DNA from: Pigmentiphaga litoralis
GTDB lineage: Bacteria; Pseudomonadota; Gammaproteobacteria; Burkholderiales; Burkholderiaceae_B
Assembly (NCBI RefSeq): GCF_013408655.1
Contig: NZ_JACCBP010000001.1
Location: 1,364,001 to 1,428,000, forward strand
Reading direction: 5' to 3'
Length of the DNA: 64,000 nucleotides
The position numbers and the translations under genes are program-made. Positions 19,543-28,546 of this stretch are shown here, piece by piece. Position 1 is the stretch's first letter, and the number at the start of each line of letters is the position of its first letter. The notes under the pieces are model-generated. The model worked only from the letters and a program-made list of their open reading frames with translations, did not search any database and had not been told where the DNA came from.

Positions 19543-20442
19543 TCAGCGCGGATCGGTTTCCAGCAACATCTGCACAAGATCCTTCAGGTCGCGGCGCAGA
19601 TCGTTGACGCCGTCATGCAATTCCAGCGTCGCTTCGTCCATGTAGCGCTTGCGGTTCACTTCCAGCTGGATGCTGTGACGATGTTCCTCAGGTTTGCCAT
19701 AGCGGCGCACCAATTCCACACCCTTGTACGGGTAGTTGTATTCGACGCTGTAGCCGCGCTCGCGCAAAAAGGCCGCGACCTTCTGCGACAGTTCGGGCGA
19801 CGCCGTGCTGCCATCCCGATCGCCCACCACGAAGTCGGCATGTACCAGGCCCGGCAAGTCGGTGGCATGGCTGCCGGCCACGGCCGGCATCGAATGGCAG
19901 TTCAGGTGGATGCTATAGCCGTGACGCGAGTGCGCCGCGTCGATCGCCGACGACACCGCTTCGTGATACGGCTTCCAGCAGCGCGCGATGCGTTGCTGGA
20001 TTTCCTGCACGCCCAGCAACCGGTCATAGATCGGGATGCCTTCGTCGGTGTATTTCCAGATCAGGCCCTTGCCCAGTCGCACCTTGGACAGCACTTCCGG
20101 ATCGGTTTCGACCGGATCGGGCCAGGTGCCATCCAGCAGGCCCACGTCCAGTTCGGTCGTGTTGCGATTGGCGTCCAGATAGCTGCGCGGAAAGTGCGCT
20201 TCGACCCAGGCCACGCCCAGGTCGGCTGCAAAGTCATACAGCTTTTCGACATGCGTGTCTTCGGCGCGCCGCAGGATCGCGGCGTCGCACACAAAACGGA
20301 AGTCGTCCGGATAGAAGGTGCCGCTATGCGGCGAGTCGAGCACCACGGGCGTGCTGCCCGTGAACGACGACAGCAGGGCTTCGCCCGGGGCTGACGTCGT
20401 GGAAGGATATCGACTGTTGATGATACGGAGAACGGTACTCAT
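19543..20442 (-). CDS. N-formylglutamate amidohydrolase (HutG-like) family protein
   Basis: A 299-residue member of the PF05013 family of zinc amidohydrolases. Visible family blocks are PVVLDSPHSGTFYP near residue 35, EAHFPRSYLDANR, the HLNCHSMPA strand with likely metal His, DFVVGDRDGST, and HSIQLEVNRKRYMDE at the C-terminus. Known members deformylate N-formylglutamate in histidine degradation, but no hut genes are nearby. Its neighbours are a molybdenum hydroxylase operon and a Bug uptake protein, so an N-formyl acid arising from heterocycle cleavage is a possible substrate. That is inference. It follows the Bug gene by 15 bases. Confidence 0.88.
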   Translation of the reverse strand: MSTVLRIINSRYPSTTSAPGEALLSSFTGSTPVVLDSPHSGTFYPDDFRFVCDAAILRRAEDTHVEKLYDFAADLGVAWVEAHFPRSYLDANRNTTELDVGLLDGTWPDPVETDPEVLSKVRLGKGLIWKYTDEGIPIYDRLLGVQEIQQRIARCWKPYHEAVSSAIDAAHSRHGYSIHLNCHSMPAVAGSHATDLPGLVHADFVVGDRDGSTASPELSQKVAAFLRERGYSVEYNYPYKGVELVRRYGKPEEHRHSIQLEVNRKRYMDEATLELHDGVNDLRRDLKDLVQMLLETDPR

Positions 20443-20457
20443 GGGTCACCTCGGTCA

Positions 20458-21417
20458 TCAGTCCAGCTGGATTTTTGCGAACTTGCTGATCTTCTGCATC
20501 TTGGCCATTTCATCGTGGATCTGTTTCGTGAACTCGGCGGGCGTGGTGCCCGACGCGTACAGGCCCAGGCCGGCCAGGCGTTCACGCACGGGCGGTTCTT
20601 TCAAGGCCGTTGCCACTGCCTGCTGCATGCGGTTGACGGCGGCCGCGGGCGTGCCGGCAGGCGCCACCAGACCGAACCATGACGGATCGTTGTTCGACTG
20701 CATGCCGCGCTCACCATAGGTGGGAACGTCGGGCAGCACGTCAAGACGCGAGTCCCACGACACGGCCAGGGCCCGCAGCTTGCCGGCCTTGATGTGCGGC
20801 AGCGATGCGGCCACCTGGTCGAAGTAGGCCAGCACCTGGCCGCCCAGCAGGTCATTGATCGCGGGGCCTGCGCCCCGGTAGGGAATGTGGACCATGTCGG
20901 TGCCGGTGGTGCTTTTGAACAGCTCGGCCCACATGTGGCTGATGGTGCCGTTGCCCGGGGTGGCATACGTGACCTTGCCCGGGTTGGCTTTCAGGTAGGC
21001 AATGAACTGTTCCAGGGTCTGCACCGGCACGCTCGGATTCACGACCAGCACACCCGGGGCACGAACCATTTCGGTGACCGGCGCGAAGTCCTTGATCGGG
21101 TCATACGGCAGCGTCTTGTAGACGGCCGGGTTGACGCCGTGCGTCGACAGTGTGGCAACACCAAAGGTGGACCCGTCGGCCGCTGAACGCGCGACTTCGG
21201 CCATGCCGATGGACCCGCCCGCACCGGCCCGGTTTTCCACGACAACGGTGGTCTGCAATACCCGGCCTACGGCTTCGCCGATGATGCGGCCCGTAATGTC
21301 GGTTGCGCCGGCCGGAGGGAAAGGCACGATCAGCCGTATGGGTTTACCTTGAGCCTTGACCATTCCAGGTAGGAAAGAAACGGCGGCGGTCGTGGCAATA
21401 AAAGTGCGGCGATCCAT
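20458..21417 (-). CDS. Bug-family periplasmic solute-binding protein (tripartite tricarboxylate transporter type)
   Basis: A 319-residue TctC/Bug protein. It has an exported N-terminus (MDRRTFIATTAAVSFLPGMVKA), then the family opening IRLIVPFPPAGATDITGRI. Other landmarks are NRAGAGGSIGM, YATPGNGTISHMWAELF, HIPYRGAGPAINDLLGGQV and a late FGLVAPAGTP. Such proteins bind carboxylates and related small acids; the membrane partners TctA/TctB are absent here, which is common in this group. AAGGAG lies six bases before the ATG. It is divergent from a LysR gene and heads the leftward group with the HutG-like gene. Confidence 0.93.
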   Translation of the reverse strand: MDRRTFIATTAAVSFLPGMVKAQGKPIRLIVPFPPAGATDITGRIIGEAVGRVLQTTVVVENRAGAGGSIGMAEVARSAADGSTFGVATLSTHGVNPAVYKTLPYDPIKDFAPVTEMVRAPGVLVVNPSVPVQTLEQFIAYLKANPGKVTYATPGNGTISHMWAELFKSTTGTDMVHIPYRGAGPAINDLLGGQVLAYFDQVAASLPHIKAGKLRALAVSWDSRLDVLPDVPTYGERGMQSNNDPSWFGLVAPAGTPAAAVNRMQQAVATALKEPPVRERLAGLGLYASGTTPAEFTKQIHDEMAKMQKISKFAKIQLD

Positions 21418-21503
21418 GGACTTCTCCTTGACGATTTGGGGCATCTTGCTTGGACTCAAACTAGTCCGGACAATACCCAGTTTACGCGAAAGGCCATTCT
21501 GAT

Positions 21504-21524
21504 AACATTCCGATCTGGAATGTT
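21504..21524. promoter_or_regulatory. Probable LysR operator between Bug and LysR genes
   Basis: AACATTCC-GATCT-GGAATGTT is a perfect 8-5-8 inverted repeat that contains a T-N11-A LysR-type core. It ends eight bases before the LysR start codon, so it probably gives autorepression and controls the divergent Bug operon. Confidence 0.75.
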
Positions 21525-21532
21525 TTGATGGA

Positions 21533-22435
21533 ATGACCATGCGTCGGCTCCGCCCTCCCCTGCATCTGCTGCGTACGTTTTCGACCGTAGCGCGCTTCGG
21601 CAGTATTTCACGGGCGGCCGAAGCGCTGCACGTCACGCAGGGCGCGGTCAGCAAGCAGATCCAGGAGCTGGAACGGTGGATTGACGTGCCGCTGTTCGAA
21701 CGGGCCCGCAAGCGGCTGTCGCTCACCCCCGCGGGCGAGCGCTACCACACGGTCATTCGCCCGCTGCTGGCGCAACTGGAAGCCGCCACGCTGGACCTGA
21801 TCACCAGTGGTGACGGTGGCGGCGCGTTGCACCTGTCCACCCTGCCCACCTTTGGGGCCAAGTGGCTGATTCCGCGACTGCCCGACTTCCAGCATCGGCA
21901 TCCTCAGGTCGCGCTGCACTTCGTGCCCTACGTGCACGGCTATGACTTTACGCGGCCGGACCTGGACTGTTCGATCCTGTTCGGGGAAGGCCACTGGCCC
22001 GACGCGCACGCGCATTACCTGGCCGGCAGCGACGTCGTGTTGATCGCCCCACCCGAAGCATCGGGCGTGCCTTCCGTAGAAACACCCGATGACGTCAGCC
22101 GCCATACCCTGCTGCAGCATGTCAGCGTGCCGCAGGCCTGGCTGCAATGGAGCGACACCCATGCGGTACACACGATCGATCCCCTGGCCGGGCCGCAGTT
22201 CGACCAGTTCCATACGCTGATCCGCGCGGTCATGGTCGGGATGGGATTGGCGCTGGTGCCGCGCTGTCTGGTGCAGGACGAGATCACAGCCGGCCTGGTC
22301 GTCGCGCCGGCGGGCATGAGCTATCGCAGCAATTCCGGGTACTGGTTCTGCTATCCCGAAGCGCGCGCGAATCAGGCGACCCTGACGCGGTTCAAGGACT
22401 GGCTGGTTGCGGCGGCCGTAGGGGCGGATCAGTAG
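21533..22435 (+). CDS. LysR-family transcriptional regulator (GcvA-like)
   Basis: A 300-residue regulator. The winged helix-turn-helix occupies residues 8-66 (LHLLRTFSTVARFGSISRAA, then HVTQGAVSKQIQELE) and is followed by the linker helix and a periplasmic-binding-fold effector domain (ALHLSTLPTFGAKWLIPRLP onward). The SISRAAEAL/VTQGAVS pattern and the TFGAKWLIPRL segment place it near GcvA-type regulators. It is divergent from the Bug protein gene with a palindrome in between, and its last seven bases overlap the convergent enamidase-like gene. The effector is unknown. Confidence 0.93.
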   Translation: MTMRRLRPPLHLLRTFSTVARFGSISRAAEALHVTQGAVSKQIQELERWIDVPLFERARKRLSLTPAGERYHTVIRPLLAQLEAATLDLITSGDGGGALHLSTLPTFGAKWLIPRLPDFQHRHPQVALHFVPYVHGYDFTRPDLDCSILFGEGHWPDAHAHYLAGSDVVLIAPPEASGVPSVETPDDVSRHTLLQHVSVPQAWLQWSDTHAVHTIDPLAGPQFDQFHTLIRAVMVGMGLALVPRCLVQDEITAGLVVAPAGMSYRSNSGYWFCYPEARANQATLTRFKDWLVAAAVGADQ

Positions 22436-23637
22436 CGCGGCACGACGATCGCAACCTGCTCGGCAGGCGGCGTATTGCGGCTGCGGCCACAACGCACCAG
22501 GCCATCGATCATGACCATGCCCACGCCCGGGATGTCGCCCAGCTCGACGCTTTCCAGCAGCGTCTTGCCTGCCGAATGTTGCGCGCGGTCCATGAACACA
22601 AAGTCGGCCGGACGGCCCACCTCGATCAGGCCCTGACGCAGGTTGCGCATGCGCGCCGTATTGCCGGTCGCGAACCCAAAGGCGATTTCAGCCGGAATAT
22701 CGGCCATGCTTGAGATCAATGCGACCATGCGCAAAATGCCCAGCGGCTGTACGCCCGACCCGGCCGGACCATCGGTGCCAAGGATCACGCGATGCGGGCA
22801 TTTGAGTTCCACCGCATGCCGCGCCGTCAGGATCGCGATCCGTTCGTTGCCGTTGTGAACGATCTCCAGCGCGCGGGTGGACCGTTCACACAGCTCACAG
22901 ACATGCTTGTAGGGCAGCGCCGTATGGCCGCCGTTCACATGGCCGATCACATCGGCATCGGCTTCAAGCACCACGTCCGAATCGATCAGCCCTGACCCCG
23001 GAATGGAAGGCCCGCCCGTGTGGATGGTGCTCTGGATGCCGTACTTGCGGGCCCAGGCCACCATCGGGCCGGCTTCGTAGCCAGCCTTGACCGTGCCCAG
23101 TCCCACCTCACCCAGGAGCGTGACGCCCGCATCGGCCAGGTCCTTGAAGTCCTGTTCGACCATGCCCTGTTCCAGGATGGGCGCACCGGCCAGCACCTTG
23201 ACGCCCCCGCCAACCCCTGCGCCGCGCATGCCTTCAAACGAACGCTGCGCGGTGATGGCCAGGGCCTTGAGGCCGACAATATCCCTGGGCCGGCCCGGCA
23301 GGTGGACTTCGCCTGCCGAGATCATGGTGGTGACGCCGCCGTGCAGGCTCGACTCGATCCAGCCGAGCTGGCCCTGGCGCGGCGTCCAGTCGCCAAAGAC
23401 CGGATGCACATGCGAGTCGATCAGGCCCGGCGCCAGCGTCGTGCCGCGGCAATCGATCACGGTTGCCGCGCCATCGATGTCGCCATCGCTATCGTTGCCG
23501 ATCGCAACAATGATGCCGTCGTCAACCACCACCGTGGTGGCGTCCAGGATGGGTTGGTCAATGTCGCCCGACAGCAGCAGTCCGATGTTCCGGATCACCA
23601 CCTTGCCCGACTTGCCCGACACGCTTTCCACTGCCAT
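22429..23637 (-). CDS. Enamidase-like amidohydrolase
   Basis: A 402-residue amidohydrolase-superfamily protein. It closely resembles, from memory, the enamidase of Eubacterium barkeri nicotinate fermentation, which opens 6-oxo-1,4,5,6-tetrahydronicotinate to 2-formylglutarate and ammonia. Shared landmarks are SALHGGVTTMISAG-like LHGGVTTMISAGE, LPGRPRD, GEVGLGTVKAG (Glu as the bridging metal ligand instead of a carboxylated Lys), HTGGPSIPGSG, DVIGHVNGG, LGTDGPAGSGVQPLGILR, GDIPGVGMVMIDG and the terminal SRNTPPAE. The metal His pair DSHVHP is at about residue 75. It is the last gene of the DUF1185/ABC-importer group on this strand. A related lactam or enamide substrate remains possible. Confidence 0.8.
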   Translation of the reverse strand: MAVESVSGKSGKVVIRNIGLLLSGDIDQPILDATTVVVDDGIIVAIGNDSDGDIDGAATVIDCRGTTLAPGLIDSHVHPVFGDWTPRQGQLGWIESSLHGGVTTMISAGEVHLPGRPRDIVGLKALAITAQRSFEGMRGAGVGGGVKVLAGAPILEQGMVEQDFKDLADAGVTLLGEVGLGTVKAGYEAGPMVAWARKYGIQSTIHTGGPSIPGSGLIDSDVVLEADADVIGHVNGGHTALPYKHVCELCERSTRALEIVHNGNERIAILTARHAVELKCPHRVILGTDGPAGSGVQPLGILRMVALISSMADIPAEIAFGFATGNTARMRNLRQGLIEVGRPADFVFMDRAQHSAGKTLLESVELGDIPGVGMVMIDGLVRCGRSRNTPPAEQVAIVVPRY

Positions 23638-23679
23638 TGCCTGCTCCCTTGCGCGATCCCTGCCCTTGCCTGCGCGGCC

Positions 23680-24393
23680 TCAGACCGACAGGTAGGCCCG
23701 CCGCACAGCGTCGTTCGCCGCCAGTTCCGCCATCGTGCCCTGATAGCGGATATGGCCGTTTTCCAGCACATAGGCCCGGTCGCTGACCAGCTCCGCAAAG
23801 TGCATGTTCTGCTCGGACAGCAGGATGGACATGCCTTCGCGTTTCAGCGCGATGATCATGTTCGCCATCTGTTCCACGATCACCGGCGCAACGCCTTCGG
23901 ACGGTTCGTCCAGCAGCACCAGATAGGGATTGCCCATCAAGGTGCGCGACACGGTCAGCATCTGCTGCTCGCCCCCGCTCATCTGGCCACCCGGCCGATT
24001 CGGCATTTCGCCCAGATTGGGGAACAGCTTGAACAGCTTTTCAGGCGTCCATTCGACCGCGTCGGAACGGGCCGGCTGCTTGCCGATTTCCAGGTTTTCG
24101 AGCACGCTCAATTCCGTGAACACGCGGCGGTCTTCGGGCACGAAGCCCATGCCCAGCCGCGCGATCTGATAGGGCTTGCTCTTGGCCACCGACTGGCCCA
24201 GGAATTCGACTTCGCCGCGGCTGCGGTCCAGCAGGCCCATGACGGCTTTCATGGTGGTCGACTTGCCGGCACCGTTGCGGCCCATCAGGGCCACCACTTC
24301 GCCGCGGCGCACTTCCAGGCCCACATCGAACAGGATGTGCGCGCGGCCGTAGAAGGCGTTCAGGTTCTGTACCTTCAGCAAAACGTCGGTCAT
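23680..24393 (-). CDS. livF: Branched-chain-type ABC importer ATP-binding protein LivF
   Basis: A 237-residue ATPase of the high-affinity LivFGHMJK type. Walker A is GRNGAGKST, the signature MSGGEQQMLTVSRTLMG, Walker B LVLLDEPSEGVAP, and the LivF hallmark GFVPEDRRVFTELSV is present. Its ATG overlaps the LivG stop by four bases. The substrate is set by the binding protein at 27227, likely an amide, urea or aromatic compound and not necessarily a branched-chain amino acid. A longer frame to 24759 is an artefact. Confidence 0.95.
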   Translation of the reverse strand: MTDVLLKVQNLNAFYGRAHILFDVGLEVRRGEVVALMGRNGAGKSTTMKAVMGLLDRSRGEVEFLGQSVAKSKPYQIARLGMGFVPEDRRVFTELSVLENLEIGKQPARSDAVEWTPEKLFKLFPNLGEMPNRPGGQMSGGEQQMLTVSRTLMGNPYLVLLDEPSEGVAPVIVEQMANMIIALKREGMSILLSEQNMHFAELVSDRAYVLENGHIRYQGTMAELAANDAVRRAYLSV

Positions 24394-25181
24394 GCGTGTG
24401 CTCCGGCGGTCGTCAGATCGGGCGCCTTGGCCTCGAAGGTTTTTCCGGTGCCGAAATAGACTTCGCGCACTTTGGGGTGGTTGCGGATGGTCTCGCCATC
24501 GCCTTCGGCGATCAACTGGCCGCGGGCCAGCACGATCATGCGGTCGGCATAGGCAAACACCACGTCCATGCTGTGTTCCGTGAACAGCACCGACAGGTTG
24601 CGTTCCACCACCAGTTTCTTGGTCAGCGCCATCAGCGCATTGCGCTCGTTGGGCGCCATGCCCGCCGTCGGCTCGTCCATCAGCAGCAGCTTGGGCTGAT
24701 TGGCCAATGCGATCGCCAGTTCGACCCGCTTCACGTCGCCATAAGCCAGCACGCCGCACGACCGCTCGGCCTGGCTGGCCATGTCGACCTGGGCCAGCAG
24801 CGCCATGGCCTCATCGCGATAGAACGACGCCGCAGGCCGCCACAGATGCGACAGCTTGCGCTCGAACGACATCAGGGCCATCTGCACGTTTTCGACCACC
24901 GTCATGGAACTGAAGGTAGCGGCGATCTGGAACGTTCGCCCCACACCCAGCCGCCAGATGTTGCGCGGCTTCATGCCGATCAGTTCCTGCCCATCGAGCA
25001 GGATCGATCCGCTGTTGGGTTTCAGCTGCCCGTTGACCATGTTGAAGCAGGTCGACTTGCCGGCGCCGTTGGGGCCCAGCAGCGCCAGCAACTGGCCGCG
25101 CGGCAGATCGAACGACACGTTGTCGGCGGCCTTCACACCGCCGAAGGACTTGGTCAGGTTCTTGACTTGGAGCAAGCTCAT
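24390..25181 (-). CDS. livG: Branched-chain-type ABC importer ATP-binding protein LivG
   Basis: A 263-residue ATPase. Walker A is GPNGAGKSTCFNMVNGQL, the LivG-typical GVGRTFQIAATFSSMTVVEN follows, then a signature region AYGDVKRVELAIALA in place of canonical LSGGQ, and Walker B LLMDEPTAGMAPNER. Replacing LSGGQ by AYGDVKR is common in LivG. The gene overlaps both neighbours in ATGA arrangements, so translation is coupled with the permease and LivF. Confidence 0.95.
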   Translation of the reverse strand: MSLLQVKNLTKSFGGVKAADNVSFDLPRGQLLALLGPNGAGKSTCFNMVNGQLKPNSGSILLDGQELIGMKPRNIWRLGVGRTFQIAATFSSMTVVENVQMALMSFERKLSHLWRPAASFYRDEAMALLAQVDMASQAERSCGVLAYGDVKRVELAIALANQPKLLLMDEPTAGMAPNERNALMALTKKLVVERNLSVLFTEHSMDVVFAYADRMIVLARGQLIAEGDGETIRNHPKVREVYFGTGKTFEAKAPDLTTAGAHA

Positions 25182-27136
25182 ACCGCCTCCCGCAGCGCGG
25201 CTGGATCGGTGACGGTGACCGCGACCGGCTTGGTGCCGGGCGTGCCGCCGTCGTGTTTGTCGCCGCGTTGGAACACGGTGCGAAGGAAGCCGACGATGCC
25301 GAGCGGAAACGCCAGGACCAGGGCCAGCACGGCCAAGCCCAGAATGGCGCGCCAGTATTCGGTTTCACGGGCAATCGTGTCGTGCAGCCAGGTAAAGACC
25401 GAGGCGCCGACGATCGGACCGGCCAGCGTCTGCACGCCGCCCAGCAGCACCATCACCAGGCCGTCGATGGACCGGCTGACGCTGATCGCTTCGGGCGAAA
25501 TGCTGCCCTTCGAGAACGCGAACAGCGAACCTGCCAGACCGCAGAACATGCCGGCCACCACGAACGCCATCCACTGCACCTGCTTGACGTCGATCCCGAT
25601 CGAATCGGCGCGCAGCGGCGAATCGCGGCCCGCACGCATCGCATACCCGAAGGGCGAGAACAGCGCGCGGCGCAACAGCCAGACCCCGGCCACGCACAGC
25701 GCCAGTGTCAGGTAGTAATAGGCAACCGGCGACGACAGCCAGGCTGCGGGCCAGATGCCCACCAGGCCGTTACTGCCTCCCGTGAACGCATCCCACTGGT
25801 AGATGATGGACCAGACGATTTGCGCGAATGCCAGCGTCAGCATGGCCAGGTACACCCCGGACAACCGCACGCAGAACCAGCCGAAGATCAAGGCCCCCAC
25901 CGCCGCCACCAGGGGCGCCAGCATCAGCGCCGCTTCCATCGGCAGGCCCACCGACTTGAACAGCAGCGCCGCGCCGTAGGCGCCCAGGCCGAAGTAGGCC
26001 GCATGCCCGAAGGAATGCATGCCGCCTGGGCCCATGATGAAGTGCAGGCTGGCGGCAAACAGCACGGCGACCAGGATTTCGACCAGCAACACGGTCAGGT
26101 ACGGGAACGCGGCGGCCAGCAACGGCACGGCGACCAGGGCGGCAATGACGATGATGAACAGCGCGCGCACCGCCTTGCTGGTGGGGCGCAGCGGATCTTC
26201 GACACCCGACACATTGCGCGACAGCGCCAGCGGCTTGCCCAGCAAACCCCATGGGCGCACCACCAGAATGAAGGCCATGACCAGGAATTCGGCCACCAGC
26301 GTCAGCTTGGACAACGAGAACACCACGCCAAAGATTTCCACCTGGCCAATGGCGATGCACAGCGCCTTGATTTCGGCGATCAGCAAGGCGGCCAGGAAGG
26401 CGCCCGGGATCGACCCCATGCCGCCCACGACCACCACCACGAACGCGCTACCAATGGCTTCCAGGTCCATGGCCAGGTTGGCGGGCATGCGCGGACCCTG
26501 CAAGGCGCCACCCAGGCCGGCCAGGAAGGATCCCAGCGCAAATACCCCGGTGAACAGCCAGGCCTGGTTGATGCCCAGGGCGCCGACCATTTCACGGTCT
26601 TGCGTGGCCGCGCGGATCAGCTTGCCCCAGCGGGTGCGGGTCAGGGCCAGCCACAGAATGCCAAGCACCAGCGGGCCGATGCAGATCAGCGCGAGGTCAT
26701 ATTGCGGAACGCGGCGGCCCAGGATTTCGACCGAGCCGGTCAGACCAGGCGCGCGCGGACCGAACAGGTCCTCGGCGCCCCAGATATACAGAGCCACGTC
26801 CTTGAGCACCAGCACGACGGCAAAGGTGGCAAGGAGCTGGAAGAGTTCGGGCGCATGGTAGATGCGCCGCAACACCAGGATTTCGATCAGCGCGCCGATC
26901 AATGCGACCGCCAGCGCGGCCAGCACGACCGAGGCCCAGAAACCGAGGCCGGTGCCGCCCATCATGCCGACGATGGTGTACGCGATATAGATCCCGAACA
27001 TGTAGAAGGAACCATGCGCGAAATTGACGATACGCGTCACGCCGAATATCAGCGACAGGCCCGCGGCGACCATGAACATGGCCGATGCGTCGGCCAGGCC
27101 GTTCAGCATTTGGACAAATAAGCTTGAGAAAGTCAT
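25178..27136 (-). CDS. Fused LivH-LivM ABC importer permease
   Basis: A 652-residue inner-membrane protein that joins both permease subunits. Residues 1 to about 300 are LivH-like (AGLSLIFGVTRIVNFAHGSF, AATQDREMVGALGIN, GGMGSIPGAFLAALLI). Residues from about 330 are LivM-like (GPGGMHSFGHAAYFGLGAYG, DSPLRADSIGID, LLGGVQTLAGPIVGA). Fusions of this kind occur in some Proteobacteria. About 16-18 hydrophobic helices are evident. The chosen start at 27136 begins MTFSSLFVQML; the upstream 27154 start would add six residues. The 3' end overlaps livG. Confidence 0.94.
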   Translation of the reverse strand: MTFSSLFVQMLNGLADASAMFMVAAGLSLIFGVTRIVNFAHGSFYMFGIYIAYTIVGMMGGTGLGFWASVVLAALAVALIGALIEILVLRRIYHAPELFQLLATFAVVLVLKDVALYIWGAEDLFGPRAPGLTGSVEILGRRVPQYDLALICIGPLVLGILWLALTRTRWGKLIRAATQDREMVGALGINQAWLFTGVFALGSFLAGLGGALQGPRMPANLAMDLEAIGSAFVVVVVGGMGSIPGAFLAALLIAEIKALCIAIGQVEIFGVVFSLSKLTLVAEFLVMAFILVVRPWGLLGKPLALSRNVSGVEDPLRPTSKAVRALFIIVIAALVAVPLLAAAFPYLTVLLVEILVAVLFAASLHFIMGPGGMHSFGHAAYFGLGAYGAALLFKSVGLPMEAALMLAPLVAAVGALIFGWFCVRLSGVYLAMLTLAFAQIVWSIIYQWDAFTGGSNGLVGIWPAAWLSSPVAYYYLTLALCVAGVWLLRRALFSPFGYAMRAGRDSPLRADSIGIDVKQVQWMAFVVAGMFCGLAGSLFAFSKGSISPEAISVSRSIDGLVMVLLGGVQTLAGPIVGASVFTWLHDTIARETEYWRAILGLAVLALVLAFPLGIVGFLRTVFQRGDKHDGGTPGTKPVAVTVTDPAALREAV

Positions 27137-27226
27137 GCGCGTGCCATCCAGCAAGAAGCAGGGGGCGCGCCGCGGTCACGAACCGATCGGACCGGGCGCC
27201 CCATTTACAGTGGAACCGCCCCGACT

Positions 27227-28432
27227 TCAGTCCGCAGGACGCAGTTTCTTCACTTCGGCATCGCTCAGCTGAACCGATGCGCCGTCGACGTACTTGTAGT
27301 CGACCATGATGCCCTTGCCGTCCTTGACGTCGGTGCGGCCCACATAGGCGCCCATCGTCGACTGGTTGTCTTGCGCGCGATAGGTGATGTTGCCCATCGG
27401 TGTCGGCACGACCAGGCCCTTGAACGCCTGCACCATCTTTTCGGTATCGCTGCTGCCGGCTTTCTTCAGGCCCGCGGCCAGCGACATTACCGAGCTGTAG
27501 CCCACCACCGAACCCAGACGTGGGTAGTCGTTGAACTTCTTGCGGAAGGCGTCAACGAACTTCTTGCTTTCGGGCGTGGTGATCGAATACCAGGGGTAGC
27601 CGGTCACGATCCAGTTCTTGGGCGCTTCGTCTTTCAGCGGATCCAGGTATTCGGGTTCGCCGGTCAGCAGCGACACCACCTGGCGGCCTTCGAACAGCCC
27701 GCGCGTGTTGCCTTCGCGCACGAAGCGGCCCAGGTCGGCGCCGAACAGCGTGTTGAAGATGGCGTCGGGCTTGGCATCGGCCAGCGCCTGCGTCACCGCG
27801 CCGGCATCGACCTTGCCCAGCGGCGTTGCCTGCTCGGCGACCCATTCGATGTCGGGCTGCGCGGCGGTCATCAGCTTCTTGAACGTGGCGACCGACGACT
27901 GGCCGTATTCATAGTTCGGGTAGACGACGGCCCAGCGTTTCTTCTTGAGCTTGAGCGCTTCCGGCACCAGCATCGCGACCTGCATGTACAGCGACGGACG
28001 CAGGCGATAGGTGTAGCGATTGCCGTTTTCCCACACGATCTTGTCGGTCAGGGGTTCCGATGCCAGGAAGAACACCTTGCGCTGCTTGGCAAAGTCGGTA
28101 ATGGCCAGGCCCGTGTTCGACAGGAAGCCGCCGAACAGCACGTCCACCTTTTCCCGCGTGATCAGTTCTTCGGCCACGCGCACGGAATCGCCCGGGTTGC
28201 CGTTATCGTCGCGCGCAATGATTTCAAGCTTCTTGCCGTTGACGCCGCCGGCAGCGTTGATCTCTTCGATCGCCAGCTCGTAACCGCGCTTGTAGGGCTC
28301 GAGGAACGCGGGCTGTGCCTTGTAGCTGTTGATCTCGCCGATCTTGATGGTGCTCTGGGCATACGCGCCGGTTGCTGCGAACACGGACACCAGCGCGGCC
28401 GTGTGGCGCAGGAAACGAGTGGGTGCTGTCAT
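27227..28432 (-). CDS. Periplasmic substrate-binding protein of the branched-chain-type ABC importer
   Basis: A 401-residue type I periplasmic-binding-fold protein (Peripla_BP_6). Sec signal peptide: RFLRHTAALVSVFAATGAYA cleaving near residue 25. The mature start is STIKIGEINSYKAQPAFLE; KRGYELAIEEINAAGGVNGK and LEIIARDDNGNPGDSVRVAE are the classic LivJ/AmiC-like motif. The ligand is unknown. Close relatives sit in amide and aromatic catabolism clusters, which fits the enamidase-like and DUF1185 neighbours. It lies 90 bases upstream of the permease, and the DUF1185 pair precedes it. Confidence 0.94.
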   Translation of the reverse strand: MTAPTRFLRHTAALVSVFAATGAYAQSTIKIGEINSYKAQPAFLEPYKRGYELAIEEINAAGGVNGKKLEIIARDDNGNPGDSVRVAEELITREKVDVLFGGFLSNTGLAITDFAKQRKVFFLASEPLTDKIVWENGNRYTYRLRPSLYMQVAMLVPEALKLKKKRWAVVYPNYEYGQSSVATFKKLMTAAQPDIEWVAEQATPLGKVDAGAVTQALADAKPDAIFNTLFGADLGRFVREGNTRGLFEGRQVVSLLTGEPEYLDPLKDEAPKNWIVTGYPWYSITTPESKKFVDAFRKKFNDYPRLGSVVGYSSVMSLAAGLKKAGSSDTEKMVQAFKGLVVPTPMGNITYRAQDNQSTMGAYVGRTDVKDGKGIMVDYKYVDGASVQLSDAEVKKLRPAD

Positions 28433-28546
28433 GGCTTTTCCTAACGAAGTGTGAAGCATCACAAAATCTACGGGGAGTACTGCAAATTGCAAGGCGCCGG
28501 CCGACTGCATCGGCGCCCGGGTTCAAACCTTGGTTACAGGCACCGG

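Noticed and set aside
25253..27121. 622-codon open frame antisense to the fused permease
   Set aside because: Very Gln/His/Arg-rich composition from the reverse of a hydrophobic membrane protein; no motifs, no ribosome site.
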